From positions 23,345 through 87,344 of the forward strand of contig NZ_QUNG01000006.1 in assembly GCF_003387375.1 (NCBI RefSeq): a stretch of DNA of 64,000 nucleotides, written 5' to 3'. Under the pieces are notes generated by a model. The model saw nothing but the letters and a program-made list of their open reading frames with translations. It made no database searches and was not told where the DNA came from. The translations under genes were made by a program, and so were the position numbers. Shown one piece after another: positions 45,610 to 55,135 of this stretch (position 1 is its first letter; every line of letters begins with the position of its first letter). The stretch comes from Marinomonas pollencensis. GTDB lineage: Bacteria; Pseudomonadota; Gammaproteobacteria; Pseudomonadales; Marinomonadaceae.

Positions 45610-47319
45610 ATGATAGTTGAACGCGTATTCCCTGCCGTTACTTGGCTAAAAAGCTATAGCCGGATGCAATTTAGTCAAGATGCGACGGCGGCTTTTATTG
45701 TCACTATGTTATTGATCCCTCAGTCTTTAGCTTATGCCATGTTGGCAGGAGTGCCGCCAGAAGTCGGTCTGTATTCGAGTATTTTGCCCTTGGTGCTGTA
45801 TGCGATATTTGGCACCAGCTCATCATTGTCTGTTGGACCGGTGGCTGTCGCCTCTTTGATGACAGCCACCTCATTGGCTGCGATAGCAGAGCAGGGTACG
45901 GCGAGTTACTTAACTGGCGCCATTACCTTGGCTTTATTATCAGGCGCTATGTTGCTAACGATGGGAGTGATGAAGCTTGGCATGATTACCAATTTGTTGT
46001 CCCACTCGGTTATCTCAGGCTTTATTTCTGCCTCAGGTATTATTATCGCTTTGAGTCAAGTGAAACACATTCTGGGGGTGCCAGCTCACGGTGATAATGT
46101 GGTGACGCAATTGTTAAGTATGATGAGTAATATCGCCCAGTTTAATAGCATGACCTTTGTTGTCGGGGTGTCTGTACTGATGTTTTTGCTGCTGGCTCGA
46201 CGCTATGCAAAGCGCTGTTTGGTGTGGCTCAAGGTACCTAAAACTTACGCAGCCTCTTTGTCTAAAACTGCGCCTATTCTAGGTGTGTTGGGCAGCTTAA
46301 GTTTGGTTTATGTTTATGATTTACAAACCTATGGTGTGGCGATCACCGGAAATATTCCCGCCGGGTTACCGCATTTTGGATTCTCTCTACCATCGCTTGA
46401 GTTGGTTAAAAGTTTGGCATTGCCTGCCCTAATGATTTCTATTATCGGTTATGTAGAGTCCATTTCTGTGGGCAAAACCCTAGGTGCAAAGCGACGTGAA
46501 AAAGTACAACCTAACCAAGAATTGATTGGTTTGGGGAGCGCTAATATTGCCTCAGGTCTATCGGGTGGTTTCCCTGTTACAGGTGGTTTTTCTCGGTCTG
46601 TGGTGAATTTTGATGCTGGTGCGGTCACACAGTTGGCCGGGGTAATGACCGCCATTGGTATTATGATCGCGTCTTTGGTGCTGACCCCAGTGCTCTTCTT
46701 TTTACCAAAGGCGACTTTAGCTGCCACTATTATAGTGGCCGTGATTACGTTAATTGATTTCTCCATTTTGAAGAAAACATGGTTGTTCTCTCGCAGTGAT
46801 TTTTACGCCGTGTTGGCAACCATAGTGATTACCTTGTTATTGGGTGTAGAGGTGGGGGTGGCTTCAGGTGTGGTTTTGTCTATTTTGCTGCATTTATCTC
46901 GTACATCTCGGCCGCACGTGGCGGAAGTTGGCTTAATAGAAGGCACAGAACATTTTCGTAATGTGAAGCGTTATGAAGTAAAAACAGCCGCTAACTTATT
47001 GTGTTTACGACCAGATGAGAGCTTGTTTTTTGTTAATGCTGCGTTTCTTGAAGATTATATTTTGGATTGCATCAATAAACGGCAAGACATTACGCATGTG
47101 GTGATTCAGTGCAGTGCAGTAAACGAGATAGATTTTAGCGCTTTGGAAATGCTGGAGTCATTAAATACGCAATTAAAAACCGCCCATATCCAGCTGTCTT
47201 TATCTGAAGTGAAAGGCCCGGTAATGGATTGCCTTGAGTTTAGTGGCTTTCTACAGCATCTTAGCGGTAAGGTTTTTCTGTCTCAATATCAAGCATTTAA
47301 CTCGCTTTCGAGTGACTGA
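45610..47319 (+). CDS. SulP-family anion transporter with STAS domain
   Basis: 569 aa with about 10-12 membrane segments; early motif LLIPQSLAYAMLAGVPPEVGLYSS and SVGPVAVASLM are typical of SulP, and a STAS domain ends the protein (about 460-560, SAVNEIDFSALEMLESL). The frame extends to 45571, but the ATG at 45610 begins the usual short N-terminus and lies 14 bp after the sqr stop. In a sulfide-oxidising operon it may export or import sulfate or sulfite, the product of PDO. Confidence 0.88.
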   Translation: MIVERVFPAVTWLKSYSRMQFSQDATAAFIVTMLLIPQSLAYAMLAGVPPEVGLYSSILPLVLYAIFGTSSSLSVGPVAVASLMTATSLAAIAEQGTASYLTGAITLALLSGAMLLTMGVMKLGMITNLLSHSVISGFISASGIIIALSQVKHILGVPAHGDNVVTQLLSMMSNIAQFNSMTFVVGVSVLMFLLLARRYAKRCLVWLKVPKTYAASLSKTAPILGVLGSLSLVYVYDLQTYGVAITGNIPAGLPHFGFSLPSLELVKSLALPALMISIIGYVESISVGKTLGAKRREKVQPNQELIGLGSANIASGLSGGFPVTGGFSRSVVNFDAGAVTQLAGVMTAIGIMIASLVLTPVLFFLPKATLAATIIVAVITLIDFSILKKTWLFSRSDFYAVLATIVITLLLGVEVGVASGVVLSILLHLSRTSRPHVAEVGLIEGTEHFRNVKRYEVKTAANLLCLRPDESLFFVNAAFLEDYILDCINKRQDITHVVIQCSAVNEIDFSALEMLESLNTQLKTAHIQLSLSEVKGPVMDCLEFSGFLQHLSGKVFLSQYQAFNSLSSD

Positions 47320-47368
47320 TTTATAGTTTACTGTCTAACAAAAGTCTTTGATGATTGCGCTTAGAAAG

Positions 47369-47387
47369 AGGGCCGTTTTTCGGGCCT
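47369..47387. terminator. Weak hairpin between sulP and lysR
   Basis: AGGGCCG-TTTTT-CGGGCCT forms a 7-bp stem with a G/G mismatch between two converging genes. No clear T-run; termination is inferred from position. Confidence 0.35.
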
Positions 47388-47393
47388 TGTGTG

Positions 47394-48323
47394 TTAAATG
47401 GCGTTATAGGGTGACAGGTCTGCTAGGCAATGGTAAAAAGCCAGCGCGGCAGGTGTGAGGGTGTTTTTGGGTGTTTTGAGAACGAGCGAAAATTCGCTGC
47501 TAAACACCCATTGATCTGGTTTTAGAGCGACGAGCTGTTGTTGTAGGTGGTTGTTATCAATTAAATGAGTGGGTAAAAAGCTGAGGTGAGTACCCGCTAA
47601 GGTTAGTATTACGCCTGACTCCACATTCCAGCCATCTATTAATTTAACATCGTCGTATTGTTCTGTTCGTAATATCTCTTGCATTATTCTGGCTGAATAG
47701 CCACCAATGTTAATACGCTGTCCAGACAGAGAGTAGCCCTTCTTAATGATCTCATCGGCCACATCTTGTCTGGCAAATAAGCGGCTTTTTTCATAAAACA
47801 AAGGTTGCACATGGGCATAATGGTTTACGTTGTGTTCTCCGAGCACGACTACCATCATATCTAATTGATTTTTTGATAGTTTATCGCTTAGGAAAGTATG
47901 GTCGCCCACTTCCAGTGTAATGTCGACACTGTTACTTAACTGGTAAAAGTTCTCGATTGCCTGTGGTATGGGGTTGTTTTTTAGCGTAACGGTGTTGTCT
48001 AAAACACCTACTCTTACATGGCCTGTTAAGGTGGATTGCACGCCTTTTAACTTGAAGGAAAAGTCGCTTAATACCGAGCTTAATTCATTAGCGTAGCGAT
48101 AGACGGTATGCCCTTCACTGGTAAGCTCGAAACCACTACGACCACGCTTGCACAGCGTGATGCCGAGACTCTTTTCTAGTTCGATTAATTGGTTGCTCAA
48201 CACAGGCTGACTCAACCCTGTGGTGTGAGTCGCATTACTGATGCCATTCTGCTCTACAATTTCACAAAATAGCTCGAGCCGACGAAGGTCTCTTTTATCT
48301 AATTTGCCAGTGCTGTTGATCAT
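47394..48323 (-). CDS. LysR-family transcriptional regulator
   Basis: 309 aa: winged helix at about 12-72 (LELFCEIVEQNGISNATHTT, LSQPVLSNQLIELEKSLG) and effector domain. Divergent from the NCS1-DUF917-hydantoinase operon with a 115-bp shared AT-rich region, so it very likely regulates that operon and itself. Confidence 0.88.
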   Translation of the reverse strand: MINSTGKLDKRDLRRLELFCEIVEQNGISNATHTTGLSQPVLSNQLIELEKSLGITLCKRGRSGFELTSEGHTVYRYANELSSVLSDFSFKLKGVQSTLTGHVRVGVLDNTVTLKNNPIPQAIENFYQLSNSVDITLEVGDHTFLSDKLSKNQLDMMVVVLGEHNVNHYAHVQPLFYEKSRLFARQDVADEIIKKGYSLSGQRINIGGYSARIMQEILRTEQYDDVKLIDGWNVESGVILTLAGTHLSFLPTHLIDNNHLQQQLVALKPDQWVFSSEFSLVLKTPKNTLTPAALAFYHCLADLSPYNAI

Positions 48324-48438
48324 TTTATTTTCACATATATAAAATCAAATGTTTGTATTCAATAATATTCATTTATTCAAATGTAGCAAGCTGTTAGTTT
48401 TTTATTTGCTTTATTTATGAACAATTCAGGGGCACAGA

Positions 48439-49749
48439 ATGGAAAAGATACGCAATAAAAAGAAAATTGACGATTTTGAATTAGAACCTGTTCCATTTAA
48501 TGCTAAGCGGTCGTGGTATGTCATTAGCTTAATTTGGCTTGCCATTGGCATTGACGTGTCAGGATTGTTTCTTGGTTCTTTATTAAGTCAGGGCTTGAGT
48601 GTCACCAATGCCTTGCTTGCTACTTTCATTGGCTCTTCTATTTTAGCCGTGCTGGCAATGCTTTGTGCCAACATAGGTTTTCAGTCGTCCGTATCGACTT
48701 CTTTAATGAGTAGTACCGTGTTTGGCCGCTACGGTGGTAAAGCATTAGGGGCGATTAACGGTATTTCATTGATAGGCTGGTTCGCCTTCCAGACTGACTT
48801 TTTTGCTCACATATTGGTCGCTTCATTAAGCAAATACGACATTGTTATTTCAAACCTTAGTGCGTTGATCTTTGGTGCCCTGTTAATGATGGTAACCGCG
48901 ATTTATGGGGTGCGGGCTTTGGGTAAATTGAGCGCATATTCGGTCCCATTAATGGTGACCTTGATCACAATTGGCCTCTATATGGCGGCTGGTCACACGC
49001 AGACAGAACAAGAGGAGATATCAGCGCCACTATCGATGGGCCAAGCCATTTCTTATGTGATGTCGATTTGGATTCTGGCTGCGGTCGCAGCACCGGACAT
49101 CTCTCGTTATGCCAAAACCCGTAAAGATGCCATTTTAGGGGCAGGATTTGGTTTTTTGTTTGGCAACAGCGCCACTTTAGTGGTGGCCATTTTGTTGTTG
49201 CGGATGACAGGTACGAGCAGTTTAGTTGATGTGTTTTTTGGTTTAGGTCTCGGGGTTGCTGCAATTTTTATTATTGTTTTTGCCCAGTGGACGACCAATA
49301 GCAGTAATTTAGTGTCTGGCTCGTTGGGCTTATCTGTGGTGTTTCCTAAGGTGCCGCGTCCTATTTTAGTGACCCTAATGACTCTGATTGGTTTAGTGAT
49401 TGCGCAACTGGGTATGATCGATTTTTTCACTACATTTTTGACCTTGTTAGGCGTAGTGATTGCCCCTTCGGCAGGTGTATATCTTGCTCAATACTACTTT
49501 TTAGATCGCAGGGTTATGAGCTTTGAAGGTACACAAACAGCGCCTAAATGGTTGGCAAAAGGGCTTGTTTCATGGGCTTTTGGGTGTCTGATTAGTGCCT
49601 GTACGGCCAGTGAATTGTTAGGTCTTTTCTCCTTCACGAGTATCTCTGCGGTTGACGGTATTTTAGCCTCATTCGCCGCTTACATTGTGCTAATCAAGCT
49701 GAGCGAAGCAAACACAGTAGCTGAATTAAGAAAGGAAAAGCGTCCATGA
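48439..49749 (+). CDS. NCS1-family (CodB-like) permease
   Basis: 436 aa, about 12 membrane segments. It resembles cytosine permease CodB: PVPFNAKRSWYVISLIWLA, GIDVSGLFLG, STVFGRYGGKALGAING and WILAAVAAPDISRYAKT. NCS1 proteins take up nucleobases, hydantoins, allantoin or thiamine. It overlaps DUF917 by ATGA, and the operon contains a hydantoinase A homologue, which favours a cyclic amide such as a hydantoin or oxoproline-like compound. AGGGG precedes the ATG. Confidence 0.87.
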   Translation: MEKIRNKKKIDDFELEPVPFNAKRSWYVISLIWLAIGIDVSGLFLGSLLSQGLSVTNALLATFIGSSILAVLAMLCANIGFQSSVSTSLMSSTVFGRYGGKALGAINGISLIGWFAFQTDFFAHILVASLSKYDIVISNLSALIFGALLMMVTAIYGVRALGKLSAYSVPLMVTLITIGLYMAAGHTQTEQEEISAPLSMGQAISYVMSIWILAAVAAPDISRYAKTRKDAILGAGFGFLFGNSATLVVAILLLRMTGTSSLVDVFFGLGLGVAAIFIIVFAQWTTNSSNLVSGSLGLSVVFPKVPRPILVTLMTLIGLVIAQLGMIDFFTTFLTLLGVVIAPSAGVYLAQYYFLDRRVMSFEGTQTAPKWLAKGLVSWAFGCLISACTASELLGLFSFTSISAVDGILASFAAYIVLIKLSEANTVAELRKEKRP

Positions 49750-50876
49750 TTATTACCGATCAAATGATAGATGACATTGCTCTAGGTGCGACCGTGCTAG
49801 GTACCGGAGGAGGTGGCGACCCTTATAGCGGCACGTTAATGGCAAAAGTAGCGATTGCGAATGCCGTGAAGCCAGTGGAGTTGATCCCCTTGGAAAGCGT
49901 AGAAGACGATTGGGTTGTGGTGCCTTCGTCTATGATAGGCGCGCCAACGGTAGCGATTGAAAAGCTCAACTCTCAAAATCAGATGCTAGTAGCGTTTGAA
50001 GTCATGGAAAAAGAAATGGATTGCCAGATAGCGGCGACCTTCCCAATTGAGGTGGGGGGCGGTAATTCGTTAATACCTATTTTAGTGGCGGCAAGTAAAG
50101 GTATCCCGGTGATCGATTGCGATGCTATGGGGCGTGCTTTTCCGGAGTCGCAAATGGTCACTTTTTATCTTGATGGCTTGCCTTCTGCGCCCAATACATT
50201 GGCGGACGAGAAAGGCAATGTGGTCACCTTACAGCCTATTGACGGTCTTTGGGCAGAGCAATTCGCTCGAGCGATTACAGAAAAAATGGGAGGCTCAGCG
50301 GCGATTTGTGATTATCCGATGCGTGGGGTAGAGGTGAAAAGAAGCGCGTTAGGGGCGACGTTAAGCAAATCAATTCAGATAGGCAAAGCGATCCGAGAGG
50401 CCAATGCTAATGGTCAGGATGCAACCCAAGCTGTGCTTGATATTGTTGGTGGGGTTCGCATCGTGAGTGGGAAAATTATTGATATTGAGCGTAATACAGG
50501 AGGTGGTTTTGTGACTGGTAGCGTGGTGATTGCTCCCTTGAAGGCGACGTCAGAAGCTAGCCAAGAATGTGTCTGTGTGCACTTTCAGAATGAGTTATTA
50601 CTGGCCCATAAGGGAGAATCAGCAGCGGACATTAATAACGATAATATGCTGGCTTCAACCCCTGATTTGATTTCTATCTTGGACCATGAAACCGGGCACC
50701 CTATCACGACGGATCAGCTTTGTTATGGACAACGAGTGGACTTGATAGCGTACCCGTGTGATGAAAAGTGGCGTACGCCAAAAGGTATAGAGGTAGTTGG
50801 ACCTGGTTACTTTGGTTATCAGGTTAGCTATACGCCAATCGAAAAGCTCGCTATAAAACACGCCGGTGAGGAGTAA
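49746..50876 (+). CDS. DUF917 family protein
   Basis: 376 aa of the DUF917 family: GATVLGTGGGGDPYSG near the start, FPIEVGGGNSLIP, DCDAMGRAFPESQM and NTGGGFVTGSVVI. No signal peptide or membrane segment. Function is not established; the family is commonly found as partner of hydantoinase/oxoprolinase subunit A proteins, as here (3-bp gap). Possibly forms a complex with it. Coupled to the permease by an ATGA overlap. Confidence 0.87.
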   Translation: MIITDQMIDDIALGATVLGTGGGGDPYSGTLMAKVAIANAVKPVELIPLESVEDDWVVVPSSMIGAPTVAIEKLNSQNQMLVAFEVMEKEMDCQIAATFPIEVGGGNSLIPILVAASKGIPVIDCDAMGRAFPESQMVTFYLDGLPSAPNTLADEKGNVVTLQPIDGLWAEQFARAITEKMGGSAAICDYPMRGVEVKRSALGATLSKSIQIGKAIREANANGQDATQAVLDIVGGVRIVSGKIIDIERNTGGGFVTGSVVIAPLKATSEASQECVCVHFQNELLLAHKGESAADINNDNMLASTPDLISILDHETGHPITTDQLCYGQRVDLIAYPCDEKWRTPKGIEVVGPGYFGYQVSYTPIEKLAIKHAGEE

Positions 50877-50879
50877 AAA

Positions 50880-52436
50880 ATGACAATCAATTACCGACTT
50901 GGCATAGATGTAGGTGGCACCAATACGGACGGCGTTCTGTTAGATGACGCACTTAATTGTGTGGCGAAAGTAAAAGTGTCAACGACACTGGATATTTCAA
51001 CGGGCATCGATAATGCGGTGGCGTCATTATTGAGAAAGGCGCAAATAAGCGGTGCACAGATTAAGCATGCCATGCTGGGCACAACGCAATGCACCAACGC
51101 CATCGTGGAGAAAAAAGGTCTTGATAGAGTAGGTATGATCCGCCTAGCTTTGCCCAGTGGTAGTGCGATTCCACCGCTAAGTGGTTGGAGTCAATCTTGG
51201 AAAGAGTTATTGGGTGAGCATTTTTATGAAGCCCACGGTGGTTATGAATACGATGGACAGATGATAGCCGAGATAGATGAAAGGGAGATTCGCCAACTCT
51301 GTGGCCAAATGAAAGGCCAAGTGGATTCTATTGCCATTTGTGGTGTGTTCTCCCCGGTCAATGGCGAGCAGGAGTTGAAAGTTGCTGAATGGGTGTCTGA
51401 AGAAATGCCTGATATGGACATTTCTCTTTCCCATAAAGTAGGCAGTTTGGGCATTTTGGAGCGCGAAAACGCAACCATATTAAATGCCGCTTTGCAGGGC
51501 ACTGCGAAACGTTTTGTGGATGGCTTTTGTGCTGCGCTGGAAAAATATGCGATCCATGTTAGTCCTTATTTTGGTCAAAATGATGGCACCTTAATGTCAA
51601 AAGAGTATGCCCTTAAATACCCTATTCTAACCGTCGCGTGTGGCCCGACGAATTCGATTCGCGGAGCCAGTCATTTAACCAAGTTAAGCGATGCTATTGT
51701 AGTCGACGTAGGTGGAACGACGTCAGATGTTGGTGTATTGATGCAAGGTTATCCAAGGGAGTCGAGTCTTGCTGTGTCCCTTGGGGAGGTGAGAACCAAT
51801 TTTCGGATGCCTGACATACTTGCGATTGCAATCGGTGGGGGTACAAGAGTCGCTTTTTCTGCTGGGGAGCCGGTATTGGGGCCTGACAGTGTAGGGCACC
51901 AAATTAGTGAAAAAGCCCTTAGCTTTGGCGGTGACGTGTTAACTTTAACCGATGTGGCCTTGTCTCTTGGGGTTATGACATGGTCGGGGGCGCCGCCGCA
52001 AGAAATAGATCTGTCACCTGCGCAAGCACGTTGTGTCTATACAAAAATGCTGCTTACGGTGGAAGAGGCAATAGATAAAATGAAAACGTCAGCCGAACAA
52101 GTTCCTGTCATTTTGGTGGGCGGCGGCAGTGCTTTACTGCCAGATCATTTTGAGGGTGCCAGCCAAGTAATCCGCCCAGAGCATTTTGAAGTCGCGAATG
52201 CGATCGGAGTAGCTCTAGGTGAAATTTCTGGTCAGTTGGATAAGATTGTGTCAATTGACCCTGCACAGCGCCATACGAGACTGGCCCAACTTGAGCAAGA
52301 AGTTCAAGCTATGGCGATTCAGGCGGGCGCTTGTCCTAATAGTGTGTCGGTGATTGAAAGAAGTGAAATTCCATTGAGCTATCTAAAGGGCAATATGGTT
52401 CACGTTAAAATGAAAGCCGCTGGAAAAATACATTAG
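50880..52436 (+). CDS. Hydantoinase/oxoprolinase subunit A family protein
   Basis: 518 aa with the ASKHA-type ATP-binding core: RLGIDVGGTNTDGVLLDD at the N-terminus, LGTTQCTNAIVEK, VVDVGGTTSDVGVL near 280 and AIAIGGGTRV. It is shorter than the usual HyuA (about 650-700) and no HyuB is next to it; DUF917 takes its place. Predicted: ATP-dependent opening of a cyclic amide. GAGGAG six bases before the ATG. Last gene of the operon. Confidence 0.86.
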   Translation: MTINYRLGIDVGGTNTDGVLLDDALNCVAKVKVSTTLDISTGIDNAVASLLRKAQISGAQIKHAMLGTTQCTNAIVEKKGLDRVGMIRLALPSGSAIPPLSGWSQSWKELLGEHFYEAHGGYEYDGQMIAEIDEREIRQLCGQMKGQVDSIAICGVFSPVNGEQELKVAEWVSEEMPDMDISLSHKVGSLGILERENATILNAALQGTAKRFVDGFCAALEKYAIHVSPYFGQNDGTLMSKEYALKYPILTVACGPTNSIRGASHLTKLSDAIVVDVGGTTSDVGVLMQGYPRESSLAVSLGEVRTNFRMPDILAIAIGGGTRVAFSAGEPVLGPDSVGHQISEKALSFGGDVLTLTDVALSLGVMTWSGAPPQEIDLSPAQARCVYTKMLLTVEEAIDKMKTSAEQVPVILVGGGSALLPDHFEGASQVIRPEHFEVANAIGVALGEISGQLDKIVSIDPAQRHTRLAQLEQEVQAMAIQAGACPNSVSVIERSEIPLSYLKGNMVHVKMKAAGKIH

Positions 52437-52442
52437 CGATGA

Positions 52443-52483
52443 CCCTGCTACAGCTTCTGAAGGGGCTGTAGCAGGTTGTTTTT
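52443..52483 (+). terminator. Intrinsic terminator after the hydantoinase gene
   Basis: Eleven-bp stem CCTGCTACAGC/GCTGTAGCAGG followed by TTGTTTTT. Confidence 0.9.
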
Positions 52484-52635
52484 ACTTCCCGAATCTTGCT
52501 TCTCTCGCTCTTCCTTATCGCACCATTTTTCGTCCTCTTGGTCGGGTTTTTGGTGTCTTTTTTTCTGCTTTGTAAGCCTAAATGAGTGCTTTTTATTGTG
52601 TAAGAATAACGTTAAAGGAAAAAAGAATTGGAGAC

Positions 52636-52694
52636 CCGAAACGTTTTGGTTTATATTTATCCAAATCGTTTTGGATAGCTCTAAAACGGTGTCA
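52636..52694. promoter_or_regulatory. LacI-type operators upstream of the lacI-like gene
   Basis: CCGAAACGTTTTGG (52636-52649) and CCAAATCGTTTTGG (52661-52674) are 14-bp near-palindromes centred on CG, 25 bp apart; a half-site CTAAAACGG follows at 52681. They lie 30-85 bp before the start, which indicates autoregulation. Confidence 0.75.
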
Positions 52695-52720
52695 AAATAC
52701 CAACATAAAATAAATATAAG

Positions 52721-53749
52721 ATGAGCAGAAAAAAAACAACATTGAAATCCATTGCCGAATATTTGAATATTTCGGTGACCACTGTTTCACGAGCTTTGTC
52801 TGGCTATGATGATGTGAGCCCTAATACACGTCGTCAGGTAGAAGAGGCTGTTGTGACTCTTGGTTATGTCCCGAATCTGGCTGCTCGGCGGCTGGTAACA
52901 GGTAAAAGCGATGCGATTGGTATTTTGTTACCTGTCTCTTATGGCGATATGAGAGACCACTTCTTAAGTCATTTCTTACTGCATTTTGGCCGCTCATTGC
53001 ATAGCCACAATCCCAACCTAGATTTAATCGTTTCTTACGCGCCAGAAGGCGAAGAAGAGTTATCGACCTACCAGCGTTTTATTGACAGCCAAAGGGTGGA
53101 TGCCTTCGTTGTTATGCGGACCAGAAAGGACGATGCTCGGGTTAATCTGTTGCTGGAAAACAAGGTCCCGTTCGTCACGCATGGACGTACATTGAGCTCT
53201 GAAAAACACAATTGGATTGATACGGACGCGATCACAGGTTTTGAGTTAGCAACTCAGAGTTTGATCAATAAAGGCCATAAAAACATTGTCCTAATGAACC
53301 TTCCTGAACGGATGTACACCTCTGATTTGAGGCTAGAAGGTTACCAAAAGGCAATGAGGCAAGCAGGCTTAATGCCTGAAGTGTACGTAACAGAAGTGTC
53401 GGATAATATCCCTCATCGCCTCTCCCTGGCACTGCTAAAAAGACAGAACGCACCAACTGGCTTTATTTGTGCCTCCGATGTTATTGCCCATGAAGTCGTT
53501 AAAGCCGCCAAAGAGCTAGGCATCGACCCTTGTGCTGACATCAATGTTATCGGCTGTGACGATCTGCCGGTATCCACTTTGGGAGACCCAACCATTTCGA
53601 CGCTTAAATCCTCTTTCGAAGATCATAGCAATGCCATCATTTCTATTTTGCAGGCGCAGATGAACGGACATCTCACTTTGCCTAGAAATAAACTGATCAA
53701 CTATGAGCTTATTGAGAGGCAAACTAGCGAAAATATAACTATTAATTAA
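52721..53749 (+). CDS. LacI-family transcriptional regulator
   Basis: 342 aa: HTH at 7-30 (TLKSIAEYLNISVTTVSRAL), hinge with LAARRLVTGKSDAIGILLP, and a sugar-binding domain with FICASDVIAHEVVKAAKELG and INVIGCDDLPVS. First gene of the ABC-GH63 cluster, 53 bp before the binding protein. It is expected to repress the cluster until the sugar is present. Confidence 0.92.
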   Translation: MSRKKTTLKSIAEYLNISVTTVSRALSGYDDVSPNTRRQVEEAVVTLGYVPNLAARRLVTGKSDAIGILLPVSYGDMRDHFLSHFLLHFGRSLHSHNPNLDLIVSYAPEGEEELSTYQRFIDSQRVDAFVVMRTRKDDARVNLLLENKVPFVTHGRTLSSEKHNWIDTDAITGFELATQSLINKGHKNIVLMNLPERMYTSDLRLEGYQKAMRQAGLMPEVYVTEVSDNIPHRLSLALLKRQNAPTGFICASDVIAHEVVKAAKELGIDPCADINVIGCDDLPVSTLGDPTISTLKSSFEDHSNAIISILQAQMNGHLTLPRNKLINYELIERQTSENITIN

Positions 53750-53802
53750 GCTTCACCATAAGAGGCTAGATTTAATACAAGAATAATAAAGAGGAGAAAC
53801 AT

Positions 53803-55062
53803 ATGTTAAAGAAAATAATATTACCGATATTATTGGGGTCCTCGATTGCTTCGGCAAGTGAGATTATCTTTTATTCAACCCAAGCAAATCCGCTCAAAGA
53901 AGCGGACGCTATGCGTAATGATGTACTAATAGATTTTGATGGGACAGTGAAATACCTGCCTCAAGAGGCTGGTCCGTTTTTTTCTCGGATACAGGCAGAG
54001 TCTCGTACTAACTCAGTCACCTTAGGTGTGCTTGGCGCATTGCATGGCCAATATCCACAAATCAAAGATTCGTTAGATACTGTCGATGATGTGATAGCAG
54101 CATTGCCTAGTGTTAGTGAGAATGCCACCATCACCGCGTTGGGTAAATTAGGTGGCGATCACCAGAAATACATCCCATGGATGCAAGCAACCTATCTCAT
54201 GGCGGCGAATAAAAAAGCATTACCTTACTTACCTGAAGGTGCCAATATCAATGCATTAACCTATGATCAATTGGCACAATGGGGGCAGAACCTGACAGAG
54301 GCTACTGGCAGCCCAAAACTGGGTTTCCCTGCTGGTGAAAAAGGCTTAATGCATCGCTTTATTCAAGGCTACTTATACCCATCCTTTACCCATTCTGTCG
54401 TGACGGATTTTCGTAGTGAAGACGCACATAAAATGTGGGCCTATTTCCGAGGTCTTTGGAAAAACGTTAATCCACGTTCAACGGCATACAACCTAATGCA
54501 GGATCCGCTATTAACGGGAGAAGTTTGGGTTGCTTTTGATCACAGTGCTCGCCTAAAAGGGGCATTTGATCAAAAACCAAATGATTTTATTGCTTTTCCA
54601 GCCCCATCAGCTAAGTACGGTCGTGGCTTTATGCCAGTGATTGCAGGTTTAGCGATTCCTAAAAACACCCCAGATAGAGCCGCATCAGTGAAACTGATCA
54701 AATACTTGTCTGAGCCGAATGTTCAAATCAAAACATTAAAGGCAACGGGGTTTTATCCGATGGTTGATGTGGCCTTGCCAAAAGACTTGCCAGCCAATGT
54801 ACGTATTGCAGGTAAAGCCATTGCTTTACAAGCGAATGCGCCAGACGCTTTGCCTTCGGTATTGCCGGTTGGTTTGGGTAACTTAAGCGGTCAATTTAAT
54901 AAAGTCTATTCTGATACCTTCCAGCAAATCATTTTGCGCAATGCGGACATAGACAGTGTCTTAAACCGCCAAGCTAAGAGATTGAAAACATTGATTAATA
55001 GAGCCAAAGCACCTTGTTGGGCACCCGATAAAGAAAGTGATGGTCCTTGTCCAATTAACTGA
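53803..55062 (+). CDS. ABC transporter substrate-binding protein (family 1, carbohydrate type)
   Basis: 419-aa periplasmic protein with a short signal peptide (KKIILPILLGSSIASAS, cut near 18). The fold is that of extracellular solute-binding family 1 (sugar or oligosaccharide). Two cysteines near the end (APCWAP and GPCPIN) could form a disulfide. AGAGGAG precedes the ATG. Followed by a strong stem-loop, which usually raises receptor mRNA over the permease mRNA. Confidence 0.88.
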   Translation: MLKKIILPILLGSSIASASEIIFYSTQANPLKEADAMRNDVLIDFDGTVKYLPQEAGPFFSRIQAESRTNSVTLGVLGALHGQYPQIKDSLDTVDDVIAALPSVSENATITALGKLGGDHQKYIPWMQATYLMAANKKALPYLPEGANINALTYDQLAQWGQNLTEATGSPKLGFPAGEKGLMHRFIQGYLYPSFTHSVVTDFRSEDAHKMWAYFRGLWKNVNPRSTAYNLMQDPLLTGEVWVAFDHSARLKGAFDQKPNDFIAFPAPSAKYGRGFMPVIAGLAIPKNTPDRAASVKLIKYLSEPNVQIKTLKATGFYPMVDVALPKDLPANVRIAGKAIALQANAPDALPSVLPVGLGNLSGQFNKVYSDTFQQIILRNADIDSVLNRQAKRLKTLINRAKAPCWAPDKESDGPCPIN

Positions 55063-55073
55063 TTTCTCGCTTT

Positions 55074-55101
55074 CTGGTCTGCATCGGTAGATGCAGACCA
55101 G
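55074..55101 (+). other. Intercistronic stem-loop after the binding protein gene
   Basis: Perfect 12-bp stem CTGGTCTGCATC/GATGCAGACCAG with a GGTA loop and no T-run, between receptor and permease genes. Such hairpins protect the upstream mRNA and give higher receptor levels, as in malE-malF. Confidence 0.75.
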
Positions 55102-55135
55102 CTATGAAATTGTTTAAAAGAAATCAGGAAATGTT

